Positions 17,169 to 24,792 of a stretch of DNA of 64,000 nucleotides are shown one piece after another. The notes beneath the pieces are model-generated. The model was given only the letters and a program-made list of their open reading frames with translations. It did not search any database and had not been told where the DNA came from. Each line of letters starts with the position of its first letter. The stretch's first letter is position 1. Position numbers and translations under genes: made by a program. This DNA is from Streptosporangium lutulentum (GTDB lineage: Bacteria > Actinomycetota > Actinomycetes > Streptosporangiales > Streptosporangiaceae), in assembly GCF_030811455.1 (NCBI RefSeq), contig NZ_JAUSQU010000001.1, positions 8,742,001-8,806,000 of the forward strand. Reading direction: 5' to 3'.

Positions 17169-17200
17169 GCCGGGCGGATGCCGGCTGTCCGGATACTCGC

Positions 17201-17608
17201 TCAGGCGGGGACGGGCTCATGGTCGGGATCGTCGAAGGGGGGATAGCTCTCGCCGGCCATGCGATCGGCCGCGTCGATGTAGCCGGCAAGAGCGTCGCGG
17301 GACTGAGCGAGCCGGTCCATCTGCTCGTCCAGTCGCCGCAGCCGTAATCGCATCGCGGCCAGCAACTCGGGACACCCGAGCAGCTCCGGGGCCTCTCCGA
17401 CCGCGCAGGGCAGCAGATACGCGATGTCCTCAGAGGACAGGCCGGCACCGAGCAGGTGCCGGATCTGCTTCACCCGCAGCACGGCGTTCTCGTCGTACTC
17501 GCGGTAGCCGTTCGCGCCGCGGTCTGCCTCCAGCAGGCCCTGGGCCTCGTAGTAGCGCAACTGATGGGCGTTGACGCCCGTCCGGCGACTCAGTTCTCCG
17601 ATCAGCAT
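17201..17608 (-). CDS. MerR-family transcriptional regulator
   Basis: This 135-residue protein has an N-terminal MerR helix-turn-helix and wing (MLIGELSRRTGVNAHQLRYY, then GYREYDENAVLRVKQI) and a C-terminal dimerisation helix (RLRLRRLDEQMDRLAQSRDA). Two Cys lie around residues 88-98, but no recognised metal-site pattern follows, so an organic ligand is more likely. It is divergent from an oxidoreductase gene with a MerR-type promoter between them. Confidence 0.9.
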   Translation of the reverse strand: MLIGELSRRTGVNAHQLRYYEAQGLLEADRGANGYREYDENAVLRVKQIRHLLGAGLSSEDIAYLLPCAVGEAPELLGCPELLAAMRLRLRRLDEQMDRLAQSRDALAGYIDAADRMAGESYPPFDDPDHEPVPA

Positions 17609-17619
17609 CGCAACCTCAC

Positions 17620-17650
17620 TTGACCTTCACACCGGTATCAACGTTGACGA
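17620..17650 (+). promoter_or_regulatory. MerR-type promoter/operator
   Basis: A -35 box TTGACC at 17620-17625 is followed by a long spacer to a poor -10 near 17645-17651. The spacer holds an imperfect dyad (8 of 12 positions) centred on CCGG at 17632-17635. The long spacer with a central dyad is the classic arrangement for MerR activation of the downstream oxidoreductase gene. Confidence 0.55.
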
Positions 17651-17657
17651 TGTTGCC

Positions 17658-18542
17658 ATGACCAACAAAACCGATACACCCGTGACGGTCATCGGACTCG
17701 GACTGATGGGCCAGGCACTCGCCGGCGCGTTCCTGAAAGCCGGGCATCCCACAACCGTGTGGAACCGCACCACCTCCAAGGCCGACCGGCTGGTGGCCGA
17801 GGGTGCACGACCGGCGCCAACGGTCGGCGACGCGCTCAGGGCGGGTTCCCTGACGATCATCTGCGTCACCGACTACCAGGCCGTGCACGAGCTGCTCGGC
17901 GCGAGCGATATCGAGCTGGACGGCACGACGCTGGTCAATCTGACCTCGGGTGACTCGGCCCAGGCCCGGGAAGCCGCCCGGTGGGCCGAGCGGCGCGGCG
18001 CCCGTTACCTGGACGGCGCCGTCATGGCCGTCCCGCCGGCGATCGGGACCGCCGAGGCGGTGATTCTGCACAGCGGGCCGCGGCCGGACTTCGAGGCGCA
18101 CCGGTCAACGCTCGACGCGCTCGGCACCGTCACCTACCTTGGCGCGGACCATGGGCTGGCGTCCCTGTACGACGTGGCCGGCCTGGCCATGATGTGGAGC
18201 GTTCTGAACGCCTGGCTGCAGGGCACCGCCCTGCTCAGGACCGCCGGTGTCGACGCCGCCACGTACGCGCCGTTCGCGCGGCAGATCGCCGCCGGGGTGG
18301 CCGAGTGGCTGCCCGGCTATGCCGAGCAGATCGACAGCGGCTCCTTTCCGGCCGAGGTGTCGGCCCTGGAGACCGACGCGCGGGCGATGGCACACCTGAT
18401 CAACGAGAGCGAGGCGGTGGGCGTCAACGCCGAACTACCGAGGTTGATCAAGGCGATGGCCGACCGCTCGATCGCCGCCGGACACGGTGGGGAGCAGTAT
18501 CCCGTGCTGATCGAAGAGTTCGGCAAACCTCGCAACGACTGA
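17658..18542 (+). CDS. Imine-reductase-like NAD(P)-dependent oxidoreductase
   Basis: This 294-residue protein has an N-terminal Rossmann fold (VTVIGLGLMGQALAGAFLKA, then TVWNRTTSKADRL) and the beta-hydroxyacid-dehydrogenase layout with LVNLTSGDSAQAREAARWAE. An all-helical C-terminal dimerisation domain follows. Absence of the dehydrogenase Lys context and presence of YLDGAVMAVPPAIG and DVAGLAMMWS favour the imine reductase branch. ATG 17658 is used; the frame extends upstream through the promoter without a plausible start. It is probably activated by the divergent MerR regulator. Confidence 0.85.
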   Translation: MTNKTDTPVTVIGLGLMGQALAGAFLKAGHPTTVWNRTTSKADRLVAEGARPAPTVGDALRAGSLTIICVTDYQAVHELLGASDIELDGTTLVNLTSGDSAQAREAARWAERRGARYLDGAVMAVPPAIGTAEAVILHSGPRPDFEAHRSTLDALGTVTYLGADHGLASLYDVAGLAMMWSVLNAWLQGTALLRTAGVDAATYAPFARQIAAGVAEWLPGYAEQIDSGSFPAEVSALETDARAMAHLINESEAVGVNAELPRLIKAMADRSIAAGHGGEQYPVLIEEFGKPRND

Positions 18543-18552
18543 CGCGTCGACC

Positions 18553-18593
18553 CGCCGCGGCGGAACACGGCTGTGCCGTGTTCCGCCGTGGCG
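18553..18593. terminator. Bidirectional hairpin terminator
   Basis: 19-base arms at 18553-18571 and 18575-18593 pair at all positions, one as a G-T wobble, around a TGT loop. It lies between the convergent oxidoreductase and DUF1062 genes, 10 and 25 bp from their stops. Confidence 0.8.
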
Positions 18594-18618
18594 GAGAGCG
18601 TCGCACCAAAAACCGGAC

Positions 18619-19179
18619 CTACTGCACCGACCACACCAGGACGAATGAGAAATCCTGTTTCGTCCTGCGGTTCAGCGGGATATCGATCTTCACTCTGTGA
18701 GTGATCTCCTTACGACTGATGCCCAGTCCATGAGCGATGAGCCGTTCGGGACGGACCGGCACGGGATCGTCGAAGGTGACCGTGATCTGAAGGGGCCACG
18801 GATCCTCGGGAACGGGAGGTGCGTGGAGTTCCCAGCACCCGTCCCAGGCGAGCGCGAACCGGTTGCGCCGGGCGATCAACGGGTCGAGAAGGGTGTCCAC
18901 GACGAGGGAAGGAGAGTTGGCCGAGTACCCGGCCAGAAGGCCGGCGGGCAGCGAGCGGACCGGGACGCGATCGTGGACGGTGAGCTTGCCGGTCCGGTCA
19001 CAGGAAACGCAGTTGACCAGGAGCCAGACATCGAGAAGTTTGCCGTTGGCGTTGACGCGGAACCTGCCGTCGCCGACGGTGGCGTGGCCGGAAGGGCAGA
19101 CCACGCACTGGAGGGCGAGCAGGGGCAGGCGGGTGCGCCGTACGGCCCAGGGCAGCACGGTATGAGGATGTGAATACAT
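18619..19179 (-). CDS. DUF1062 domain protein
   Basis: This 186-residue soluble protein matches DUF1062 over its length: PWAVRRTRLPLLALQCVVC at the N-terminus, CPSGHATVGDGRFRVNANGK, LLDVWLLVNCVSCDRTGKLT and a C-terminal VKIDIPLNRRTKQDFSFVL. Two Cys pairs (CVVC and CVSC) suggest a zinc-ribbon-like site. The family function is unknown. ATG 19179 opens the conserved region directly. Confidence 0.85.
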   Translation of the reverse strand: MYSHPHTVLPWAVRRTRLPLLALQCVVCPSGHATVGDGRFRVNANGKLLDVWLLVNCVSCDRTGKLTVHDRVPVRSLPAGLLAGYSANSPSLVVDTLLDPLIARRNRFALAWDGCWELHAPPVPEDPWPLQITVTFDDPVPVRPERLIAHGLGISRKEITHRVKIDIPLNRRTKQDFSFVLVWSVQ

Positions 19180-19435
19180 GATCTCTCTGAAGACCTGACG
19201 AAGAGCACGGAAAACAGAGCCGACGGCGTCGTCGGCGACCGATGCGCAGGGAAGTGTCAGGTCTAAAGAGCAGGGGGCGTCATGCGCGCGAAGTCCTCAC
19301 GTTGGGGTGAGAATCCACGCTAGGCGATCACCATCCACGGGATCCATCCGTTTTCGCGACCGCCGTCAGCGGGAGGGTTCGGAGAGCCCGTGTCGGGTGC
19401 CCCCCGCCCCCATCGCTTTCGCTGATAATGGGCCG

Positions 19436-20149
19436 ATGTCAGGGTGGGAAGCATCCAAGCGTCGGATGTACGACGTGTTCGGACACGTTCCAAGGCCAGA
19501 GCGCATGGACGGCTGTCCGCACTGCGTCGAGCCGGACGAGGAACGGTGCCTTCTGGCCGGCCCGGTGGAATCGGTGCGGGCCGAGGCGCTGGCTCGTTAC
19601 GCCGCCAAAGCCCTCACCACCTGGGGCGGCGTCGCCGAGCTGCGCTACTTCCTGCCGCGCCTGCTCGAATGCGCGGCAACGGACGCCTTCGGCTATCCCG
19701 ATCCCGAAATCGTCCTCGGCAAACTCGCCGCTGCCGACTGGCTGGCCTGGCCGGTTGACGAGCGTGATGCCGTGACGGAGTTTCTGCGTGATTGGTGGCA
19801 GGAGACGCTGCTCCACTATCCGGCTCATCCCCCGCCCGACACCGTGCTGTGCGCCTTGGCCTCCACCGGCATGGATCTGACGCCCTGTCTCACCGCCTGG
19901 GGCAGGCTCGACACCGACGCCACGATCACCCACCTGTACGACTTCGTCCTGACCGGCATGTCGGACCGGCGTCTGACCAACGCCTTCTGGAACCGTGGCG
20001 ATCCCGCCTACCGGCAGGTCCTCGCCTGGCTCACCGGCGGGCCGGCCGCCGCCGCCGTCGAGGCGGCTTTCGCCAGGCAGACGAGCGAGCCCATGCTCGA
20101 ACTGCTCGCCGCCGTCCAACCGGCTCTGCTGCCGCCGGACCGAAGGTGA
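19436..20149 (+). CDS. Hypothetical protein whose 3' end lies in repeat R6
   Basis: This 237-residue protein has a CPHC motif near residue 26, then conserved-looking segments ALARYAAKALTTWGGVAELR and YFLPRLLECAATDAF. A helical C-terminal half with WLTGGPAAAAVEAAF follows. No signal peptide or membrane span is seen. I do not recognise a named family. ATG 19436 is preferred; the frame extends to 19307 with poor codon use. The last four codons and the TGA are supplied by repeat R6, so the original C-terminus may have been replaced. Confidence 0.75.
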   Translation: MSGWEASKRRMYDVFGHVPRPERMDGCPHCVEPDEERCLLAGPVESVRAEALARYAAKALTTWGGVAELRYFLPRLLECAATDAFGYPDPEIVLGKLAAADWLAWPVDERDAVTEFLRDWWQETLLHYPAHPPPDTVLCALASTGMDLTPCLTAWGRLDTDATITHLYDFVLTGMSDRRLTNAFWNRGDPAYRQVLAWLTGGPAAAAVEAAFARQTSEPMLELLAAVQPALLPPDRR

Positions 20150-20220
20150 CGGGATCCCGGCTGATCACTGCGATCGGGCGGGATCTCGTCGTTTTGAGAG
20201 TTTTCGAATCGGGTTCGTTC
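20137..20220 (+). repeat. Dispersed intergenic repeat, right-half copy R6
   Basis: Only the right module is present: GGACCGAAGGTGACGGGATCCC, a hairpin at 20153-20185, TCGTCGTTTTGAGAG and the GAATCGGGTTCGT extension also found in R1. The stop codon of the upstream gene (20147-20149) lies inside it. The remaining gap to 20420 holds only the ribosome site of the next gene. Confidence 0.75.
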
Positions 20221-20420
20221 ATGAGCTGGGCCGGAACACAGCTATGTCACTTTTGCGGAAAATATCTTGATGAAGTAGCGTGACCCTCGTGACTGCCGGG
20301 TCGGCCTTGGGCCACGCACCAGAGAGCAGCCCGGCTGACGTTTGATCGCCGGGCGGGCACGCGGTCCGCCGTCTTCTTCTCCATTCAGTACGGCACAACA
20401 GTGACCACCAATGGAGAAGA

Positions 20421-21242
20421 ATGCATTTCGACAAGCAGATCATCGACGAGTTCCGCGCCAACAACGGCCACGTCGGTGGCCGTTTCGAGGGAGCGAGACC
20501 GCTCCTGCTCACGACTACGGGCGCCCGCTCGGGCGAGCCGCGCACGACCCCGCTCGCCTACCTGCCCGACGGCGCCGAGGGCATGCTGGTCGTCGCCTTC
20601 GCCGGGGGAGCACCGGACACCCGGGCCTGGTATGACGACCTGAGGGCCGACCCCCGCGCCACCGTGGAGACCGGCGTCCTCATCTTCGACGTCGCGGCGG
20701 AGGTCCTGGATGGCGCCGAGCGTGACGCGGCGTTCGCCCGCGCGGTGGAAGACGACCCCGGCTGGGCCGACCGTCAGGCCGAGACGATGCGCACCATCCC
20801 GGTCGTCGCACTTCGCGTGACCGGTCCGCCCCGGGACAGCGCGCCGTCGGGCGGTGCGTACCTCAAGCTGGTGCACGACGGCTTCCGCCGCGAACTCGCG
20901 CTGATCCGCAAGGAGCTGTCCGATTCAGGACGGCCAGGCCTGGGCGTGCAGCTGAGGATCAACTGCCTGACCGTCTGCCAGGGGCTGCACCATCACCACA
21001 CGGGCGAGGACACCATGATGTTCCCCGGCCTGGCCGAACGGCATCCCTCACTCGCTCCGGCCTTGGAACGGCTGGCCAAGGAACACGAGCGCATCACCGT
21101 ACTCCTGGAAGAGCTGAAACAGGCCCTTTCCGGTGAGGATCCGCTGAAGGTACGGGCCGAGGTCGAGCGGCTCGTCGACGAGCTCGAAGCGCATCTGACG
21201 TATGAGGAGGAGCAACTGATTCCGATTCTCGACCTCGCCTGA
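20421..21242 (+). CDS. Deazaflavin-type nitroreductase fused to a hemerythrin domain
   Basis: This 273-residue protein is a fusion. The N-terminal half (about 1-135) is a split-barrel Ddn-like domain with GGRFEGARPLLLTTTGARSG, then RTTPLAYLPDG and AWYDDLRADPRATVE, the family that uses F420H2 on quinones or nitro compounds. The C-terminal half (about 145-270) is a hemerythrin HHE domain with His in LKLVHDGF, HHHHTGED and KEHER, and EAHLTYEEE near the end, which would bind a di-iron centre. The combination suggests oxygen- or redox-dependent activity. GGAGAAG precedes the ATG. Confidence 0.88.
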   Translation: MHFDKQIIDEFRANNGHVGGRFEGARPLLLTTTGARSGEPRTTPLAYLPDGAEGMLVVAFAGGAPDTRAWYDDLRADPRATVETGVLIFDVAAEVLDGAERDAAFARAVEDDPGWADRQAETMRTIPVVALRVTGPPRDSAPSGGAYLKLVHDGFRRELALIRKELSDSGRPGLGVQLRINCLTVCQGLHHHHTGEDTMMFPGLAERHPSLAPALERLAKEHERITVLLEELKQALSGEDPLKVRAEVERLVDELEAHLTYEEEQLIPILDLA

Positions 21243-21254
21243 CGTCCGAGGAAT

Positions 21255-21359
21255 CGGGAACGATCCCAAACCGGCCGGGAATCGATCCTCTTCGCCCCTC
21301 CGAACACACAGCTCAGCCGTACTCGAGGACACCCCACCAGGTCAGAGGCCGTTTCCGGG
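21255..21359 (+). repeat. Degenerate dispersed repeat, copy R7
   Basis: It recalls the left module: CGGGAACGATCCC, CCGGGAATCGATCCTC, then ACTCGAGGACACCCCACCAGG and GGCCGTTTCCGGG. Both spacing and order match R4, but hairpin 2 is absent and identity is lower. It directly follows the nitroreductase/hemerythrin gene. Confidence 0.5.
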
Positions 21360-21447
21360 TGATCGGGAACAGCCTCTCGCGTTGCCGGACGACCAGCCTC
21401 GCCACTGAGGGTCGCGTCCTGAGCTCGCCGTCACGGCGGCGCCGCGG

Positions 21448-21515
21448 ATGCCCGTACGAGCGGGCAGGGCCGGTGTGGCGGGTGCCCGTACGAGGAGGAA
21501 GGGCCGGTGCGGCGG
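21448..21515 (+). repeat. 34-bp direct repeat, two copies
   Basis: Two adjacent 34-bp units each contain TGCCCGTACGAG and AGGGCCGGTG, with several differences. They lie in the 336-bp gap upstream of the ECF sigma gene. The rest of that gap shows no gene. Confidence 0.6.
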
Positions 21516-21578
21516 GACCGTGATCAGTGGCCGGAGAACGGTGTGAAAGCAAAACGCCCCATCGGTTGAGTAAGGGGT

Positions 21579-22196
21579 GTGACTGCCAATATGACGGCTC
21601 CGGATCTCACCGATCCAGCAGAGGGGATCAGCGATGCGGCTCTGCTGGAGCTGTCGCGCCGAAGACCCGAGCGGTTCGGGGACATCTATGACCGGTATGT
21701 GAGCGAGATCCATGCGTACCTGGGACGGCGGCTCGGCCGGGAGGCCGCCGACGATCTCACCGCGGAGGTTTTCCTCGCCGCGTTCAGGAAGCGCGAGACA
21801 TTCGATCCCGAGCGCGGCGAGGTCCGTCCCTGGCTGTACGGCTTCGCCACCAACCTGATCTCGCTGTACCGGCGTACCGAGACCAGGCGGCTGGCCGCTC
21901 TGCGGCGCAGCGCCACCACGCACGACGGCGCGGAGCACGGCCACGAGGAAGGCGTGGTCACCCGCATCGACGCCGCGAGCGCACAGGGGCGGCTCGCGGC
22001 CGAACTGCACGCCCTGCCCGACGGCGACAGGGACGTGCTGATGCTGAGCGCGCTGGGCGAGCTGAGTCATGCGGAGGTGGCCAAGGCGCTGGACATCCCG
22101 TACGGCACCGTCGGATCCCGCCTGTCGCGGGTGCGCAAGAAGCTTCGTGCTGCCCTGGGCGGCGTCAACCCCTTGCTTGGAGGCTCTGATGGATGA
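21579..22196 (+). CDS. RNA polymerase ECF-type sigma-70 factor
   Basis: This 205-residue protein has sigma region 2 at about 30-100 (RFGDIYDRYVSEIHAYLGRR, DLTAEVFLAAFR, RPWLYGFATNLI) and region 4 at about 140-195 (LPDGDRDVLMLSALGELSHA, then DIPYGTVGSRLSRVRKKL). No classic zinc-binding anti-sigma gene follows; instead a CU044_5270-family membrane protein overlaps its 3' end, a known arrangement in these genomes, and may act as the regulator. Start GTG 21579 or ATG 21591; AGGGG lies just upstream. Confidence 0.9.
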   Translation: MTANMTAPDLTDPAEGISDAALLELSRRRPERFGDIYDRYVSEIHAYLGRRLGREAADDLTAEVFLAAFRKRETFDPERGEVRPWLYGFATNLISLYRRTETRRLAALRRSATTHDGAEHGHEEGVVTRIDAASAQGRLAAELHALPDGDRDVLMLSALGELSHAEVAKALDIPYGTVGSRLSRVRKKLRAALGGVNPLLGGSDG

Positions 22197-23229
22197 CTAT
22201 CGGGCGGTGCGCGAGCTGCTGCCCGCGCCACCGCTGTCGTCCGAGGTCGAGCGGGCCGGGCGCGAGCGGCTGAACGCCGCGTTCGCCCGGGAACGGGTAC
22301 GGCGGGGTCGCAGGACCGCCAGGTGGAGCGCGCTGGGGCTCGGCCTTGCGGGGGCCGCCGTCGCGGCGACCATCGTGATCGCGCCGACGACGCCCCCGAC
22401 GGCGCCGGCGACCTCCGGCATCGTCGCCCAGGCGGACGGCAAGCGGTTCCTGCTGATCGCGGCGGCCTCGGTGGCTTCCATGCCCGACGAGGGCGCGTGG
22501 TGGGGCAGCACGGAGGTTCGCGGCTCGCAGTTCCACGAGCCCGGCGGCCGATACGTCCTGCGCGAGAGCGAGTCGATCGAGACCTGGATCCCCGCGAATC
22601 CCGAAGGACTCACCTGGTACCGCCAGACCCCTCAGGGAACCGGGCCCGCGACGCCCCAGGACGAGGCGGCCTGGCGCGCCGACGGCTCGCCGACGTCATG
22701 GACGTATGACAAGCCATCGGAAAAGGGACACGTCGGTGTCGTACAGGCGGAGCCTGACGAGCAGCGGACCTGGTCGACCGAGGACTGGGACTTCCGCATC
22801 CTCACGGCGGGCAAGCCGCTGACCAAGACGAGCGAGGTACCCGACACCCCCGAGGGGCTCAAGGCGCTCATCGACGCCGACGACGGCACGACCATCGACA
22901 CCGCGGCGCGGCTGCTGTTCTTCGCGCCGGTGACGAGCGAGACCAGGGCCGCCGCGTACCGGTTGCTCGCCTCGATGCCCGAGGTCGCCGCCGTCGGGCA
23001 GGTGACCGACGCGCTGGGCCGTGCCGGGCAGGCGATCGAGTACAAGTCCGGGGAGTTCACCCCGCCGAACTACACGGGGGCGACCAGGACCCGGCTGGTG
23101 ATCGACCCCGCCTCCGGCAGACCGCTTTCCATCGAGACCCGTTCCGTCGCGGACGGCCTGCTCCTGACGTACACCGCGATCCAGGACAGCCGCTGGGCGG
23201 ACGACAACCCGCTGAAGGAGAAGAAATGA
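22189..23229 (+). CDS. CU044_5270-family protein with one membrane span
   Basis: This 346-residue protein has a cytoplasmic N-terminus of about 45 residues with RVRRGRRTARWS, a span at about 46-66 (GLGLAGAAVAATIVIAP) and a long outer domain with DEAAWRADGSPTSW, repeated in the next protein. GGAGG precedes ATG 22189, and the gene overlaps the sigma gene by 8 bases. The topology, with a short cytoplasmic head beside a sigma gene, fits a non-canonical anti-sigma factor, though that is inference. Confidence 0.85.
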   Translation: MDDYRAVRELLPAPPLSSEVERAGRERLNAAFARERVRRGRRTARWSALGLGLAGAAVAATIVIAPTTPPTAPATSGIVAQADGKRFLLIAAASVASMPDEGAWWGSTEVRGSQFHEPGGRYVLRESESIETWIPANPEGLTWYRQTPQGTGPATPQDEAAWRADGSPTSWTYDKPSEKGHVGVVQAEPDEQRTWSTEDWDFRILTAGKPLTKTSEVPDTPEGLKALIDADDGTTIDTAARLLFFAPVTSETRAAAYRLLASMPEVAAVGQVTDALGRAGQAIEYKSGEFTPPNYTGATRTRLVIDPASGRPLSIETRSVADGLLLTYTAIQDSRWADDNPLKEKK

Positions 23230-24122
23230 GATTCACCCTTGCCATCGCCGCTGGGCTGATCTTCGCTGGTACGACCGTCGTTCCCGCGTCCGCCGACGCG
23301 CCGGAGGGGGCGTACTGGAGGGTCGAGACGACCTTCACCACGACCCATCCCCACGCGGTCGGCAGCGGCTACCACCTGACCGAGCGCGAGGTCAGCACCG
23401 AGTGGCTGTCGCCCCAGGGCAAGAGCTGGAGCGGCTTCCGGGAGCTGGGCGCCAAGCCCGCGACCAAGAAGGACGAGGCGGCCTGGCGCGCCGACGGTTC
23501 GCCGACCGAGTGGGACTACCGCACGGAGGGCATGAAGATCCACCTGTCCACCAAACCGGGCAAGGGCTCCATCGCGGCGGACAAGGGAACGCCTGACGGG
23601 TTCCGCCTGGGCGAGAGATACATGACCTACCAGCAGCTCCAGTCGCTGCCCACGGACGCCGAAGCGCTCAGGAAGTATCTCGTCGCGGACGTCAACGCCT
23701 GGATCGACAAGGCCGTGGAGGATGCCAAGACCACCAGCCCGAATTCCAAGAAGGACGACTGGCTGTCCAACCTCGACCGTTACGTGGCCGAGCAGGCGAG
23801 CGAGCTGCTGTATGTGAACCCGGTGCCTGACAAGGTCAGGGCCGCCGCCTACCAGGTGCTGAAGACGACCAAGGGCGTCAGCGACCTCGGTCAGGCCAAG
23901 GATCCGCTGGGCCGCTCCGGCCGGAAGCTGGCCATGCCCGTCCCCTCCGGAGGAGGCTCGGTGCTCAAGCAGCAGTTCCTGGTGGACACCAAGGCCATGA
24001 CGATGCTGGCCGAATACACCGACCTGAAGGCCGGTGGAAAGGCGGTGCTCGGCAAGTCCGGCGTGACGACGTTCAGGGCCGGTTGGACGAACGACAAGCC
24101 CGCCGTTCCGAGCGCGAGCTGA
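23226..24122 (+). CDS. Secreted CU044_5270-like protein
   Basis: This 298-residue protein has a Sec signal peptide (MRFTLAIAAGLIFAG, cleavage near PASA-DA at about residue 23). Its body shares the KKDEAAWRADGSPTEWDY motif and the LGRSGRKL / LGRAGQAI C-terminal element with the preceding protein, so the pair arose by duplication. ATG 23226 overlaps the preceding stop (ATGA), giving a three-gene coupled operon with the sigma factor. It may bind the outer domain of its neighbour. Confidence 0.83.
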   Translation: MRFTLAIAAGLIFAGTTVVPASADAPEGAYWRVETTFTTTHPHAVGSGYHLTEREVSTEWLSPQGKSWSGFRELGAKPATKKDEAAWRADGSPTEWDYRTEGMKIHLSTKPGKGSIAADKGTPDGFRLGERYMTYQQLQSLPTDAEALRKYLVADVNAWIDKAVEDAKTTSPNSKKDDWLSNLDRYVAEQASELLYVNPVPDKVRAAAYQVLKTTKGVSDLGQAKDPLGRSGRKLAMPVPSGGGSVLKQQFLVDTKAMTMLAEYTDLKAGGKAVLGKSGVTTFRAGWTNDKPAVPSAS

Positions 24123-24419
24123 CCTTTCGCCGCGGGCCTGACACCGGCGTCACGGTGCCCGCCGCCGAGGCCGCCACCGGCATCGCGGCCCCATCGTTGA
24201 GTCTGGCTAAATGTCCCTTCGCCGATCGCACGTTGATCCGGGTCGTTGCCACGCGGGATCGTTTACTTCCAGAAATGTAACGGGAGGCATCGCACGCCGA
24301 CGATGTGGATCGCCGGCAGCGGTGAGTCACCGGAACAGGACCGGCCGGCGGCCCCGCTCATACAAAACCGTACGGGTGGGAGGCCGCGGCCCGACAGCCC
24401 ACGATGAACGGAGACATAC

Positions 24420-24707
24420 ATGTCGTTCCAGGCGTACTTGGACAACATCGAGGACAAGACCGGCCTCACCCCGCGTGAGTTCATCGCGCTGGCGAAGGAA
24501 CGCGGGTTCGACGACCCGTCCACGAAAGCGGGTGCGATCGTTGACTGGCTGAAGCAGGACCACGGCCTCGGGCGCGGGCACGCGATGGCGCTGGTGCATG
24601 TGATCAAGAACGGGCCGAAGATCGATGCCAAGCACGTCGGTGGCTCCGGTTCCCACCGCGACGAGTCCGACACGCTCTGGCTGGACGGAAAGAACAACCG
24701 GCCCTGA
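24420..24707 (+). CDS. DUF4287 domain protein
   Basis: This 95-residue cytoplasmic protein carries the DUF4287 core at residues 1-60: YLDNIEDKTGLTPREFIALA, then AIVDWLKQDHGLGRGHAMAL. A short charged tail ends DTLWLDGKNNRP. The family is common in actinomycetes and often fused to DUF5655; its role is unknown. CGGAGAC precedes the ATG. The 297-bp gap upstream shows no gene. Confidence 0.9.
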   Translation: MSFQAYLDNIEDKTGLTPREFIALAKERGFDDPSTKAGAIVDWLKQDHGLGRGHAMALVHVIKNGPKIDAKHVGGSGSHRDESDTLWLDGKNNRP

Positions 24708-24792
24708 CGCGGACGCCGGCCGCCGTGACCGGAGACGGTCGACCGTACGGATGCGGACGTCGCGCGGGACCCGCGTCGTCCGAGATCCCAGG

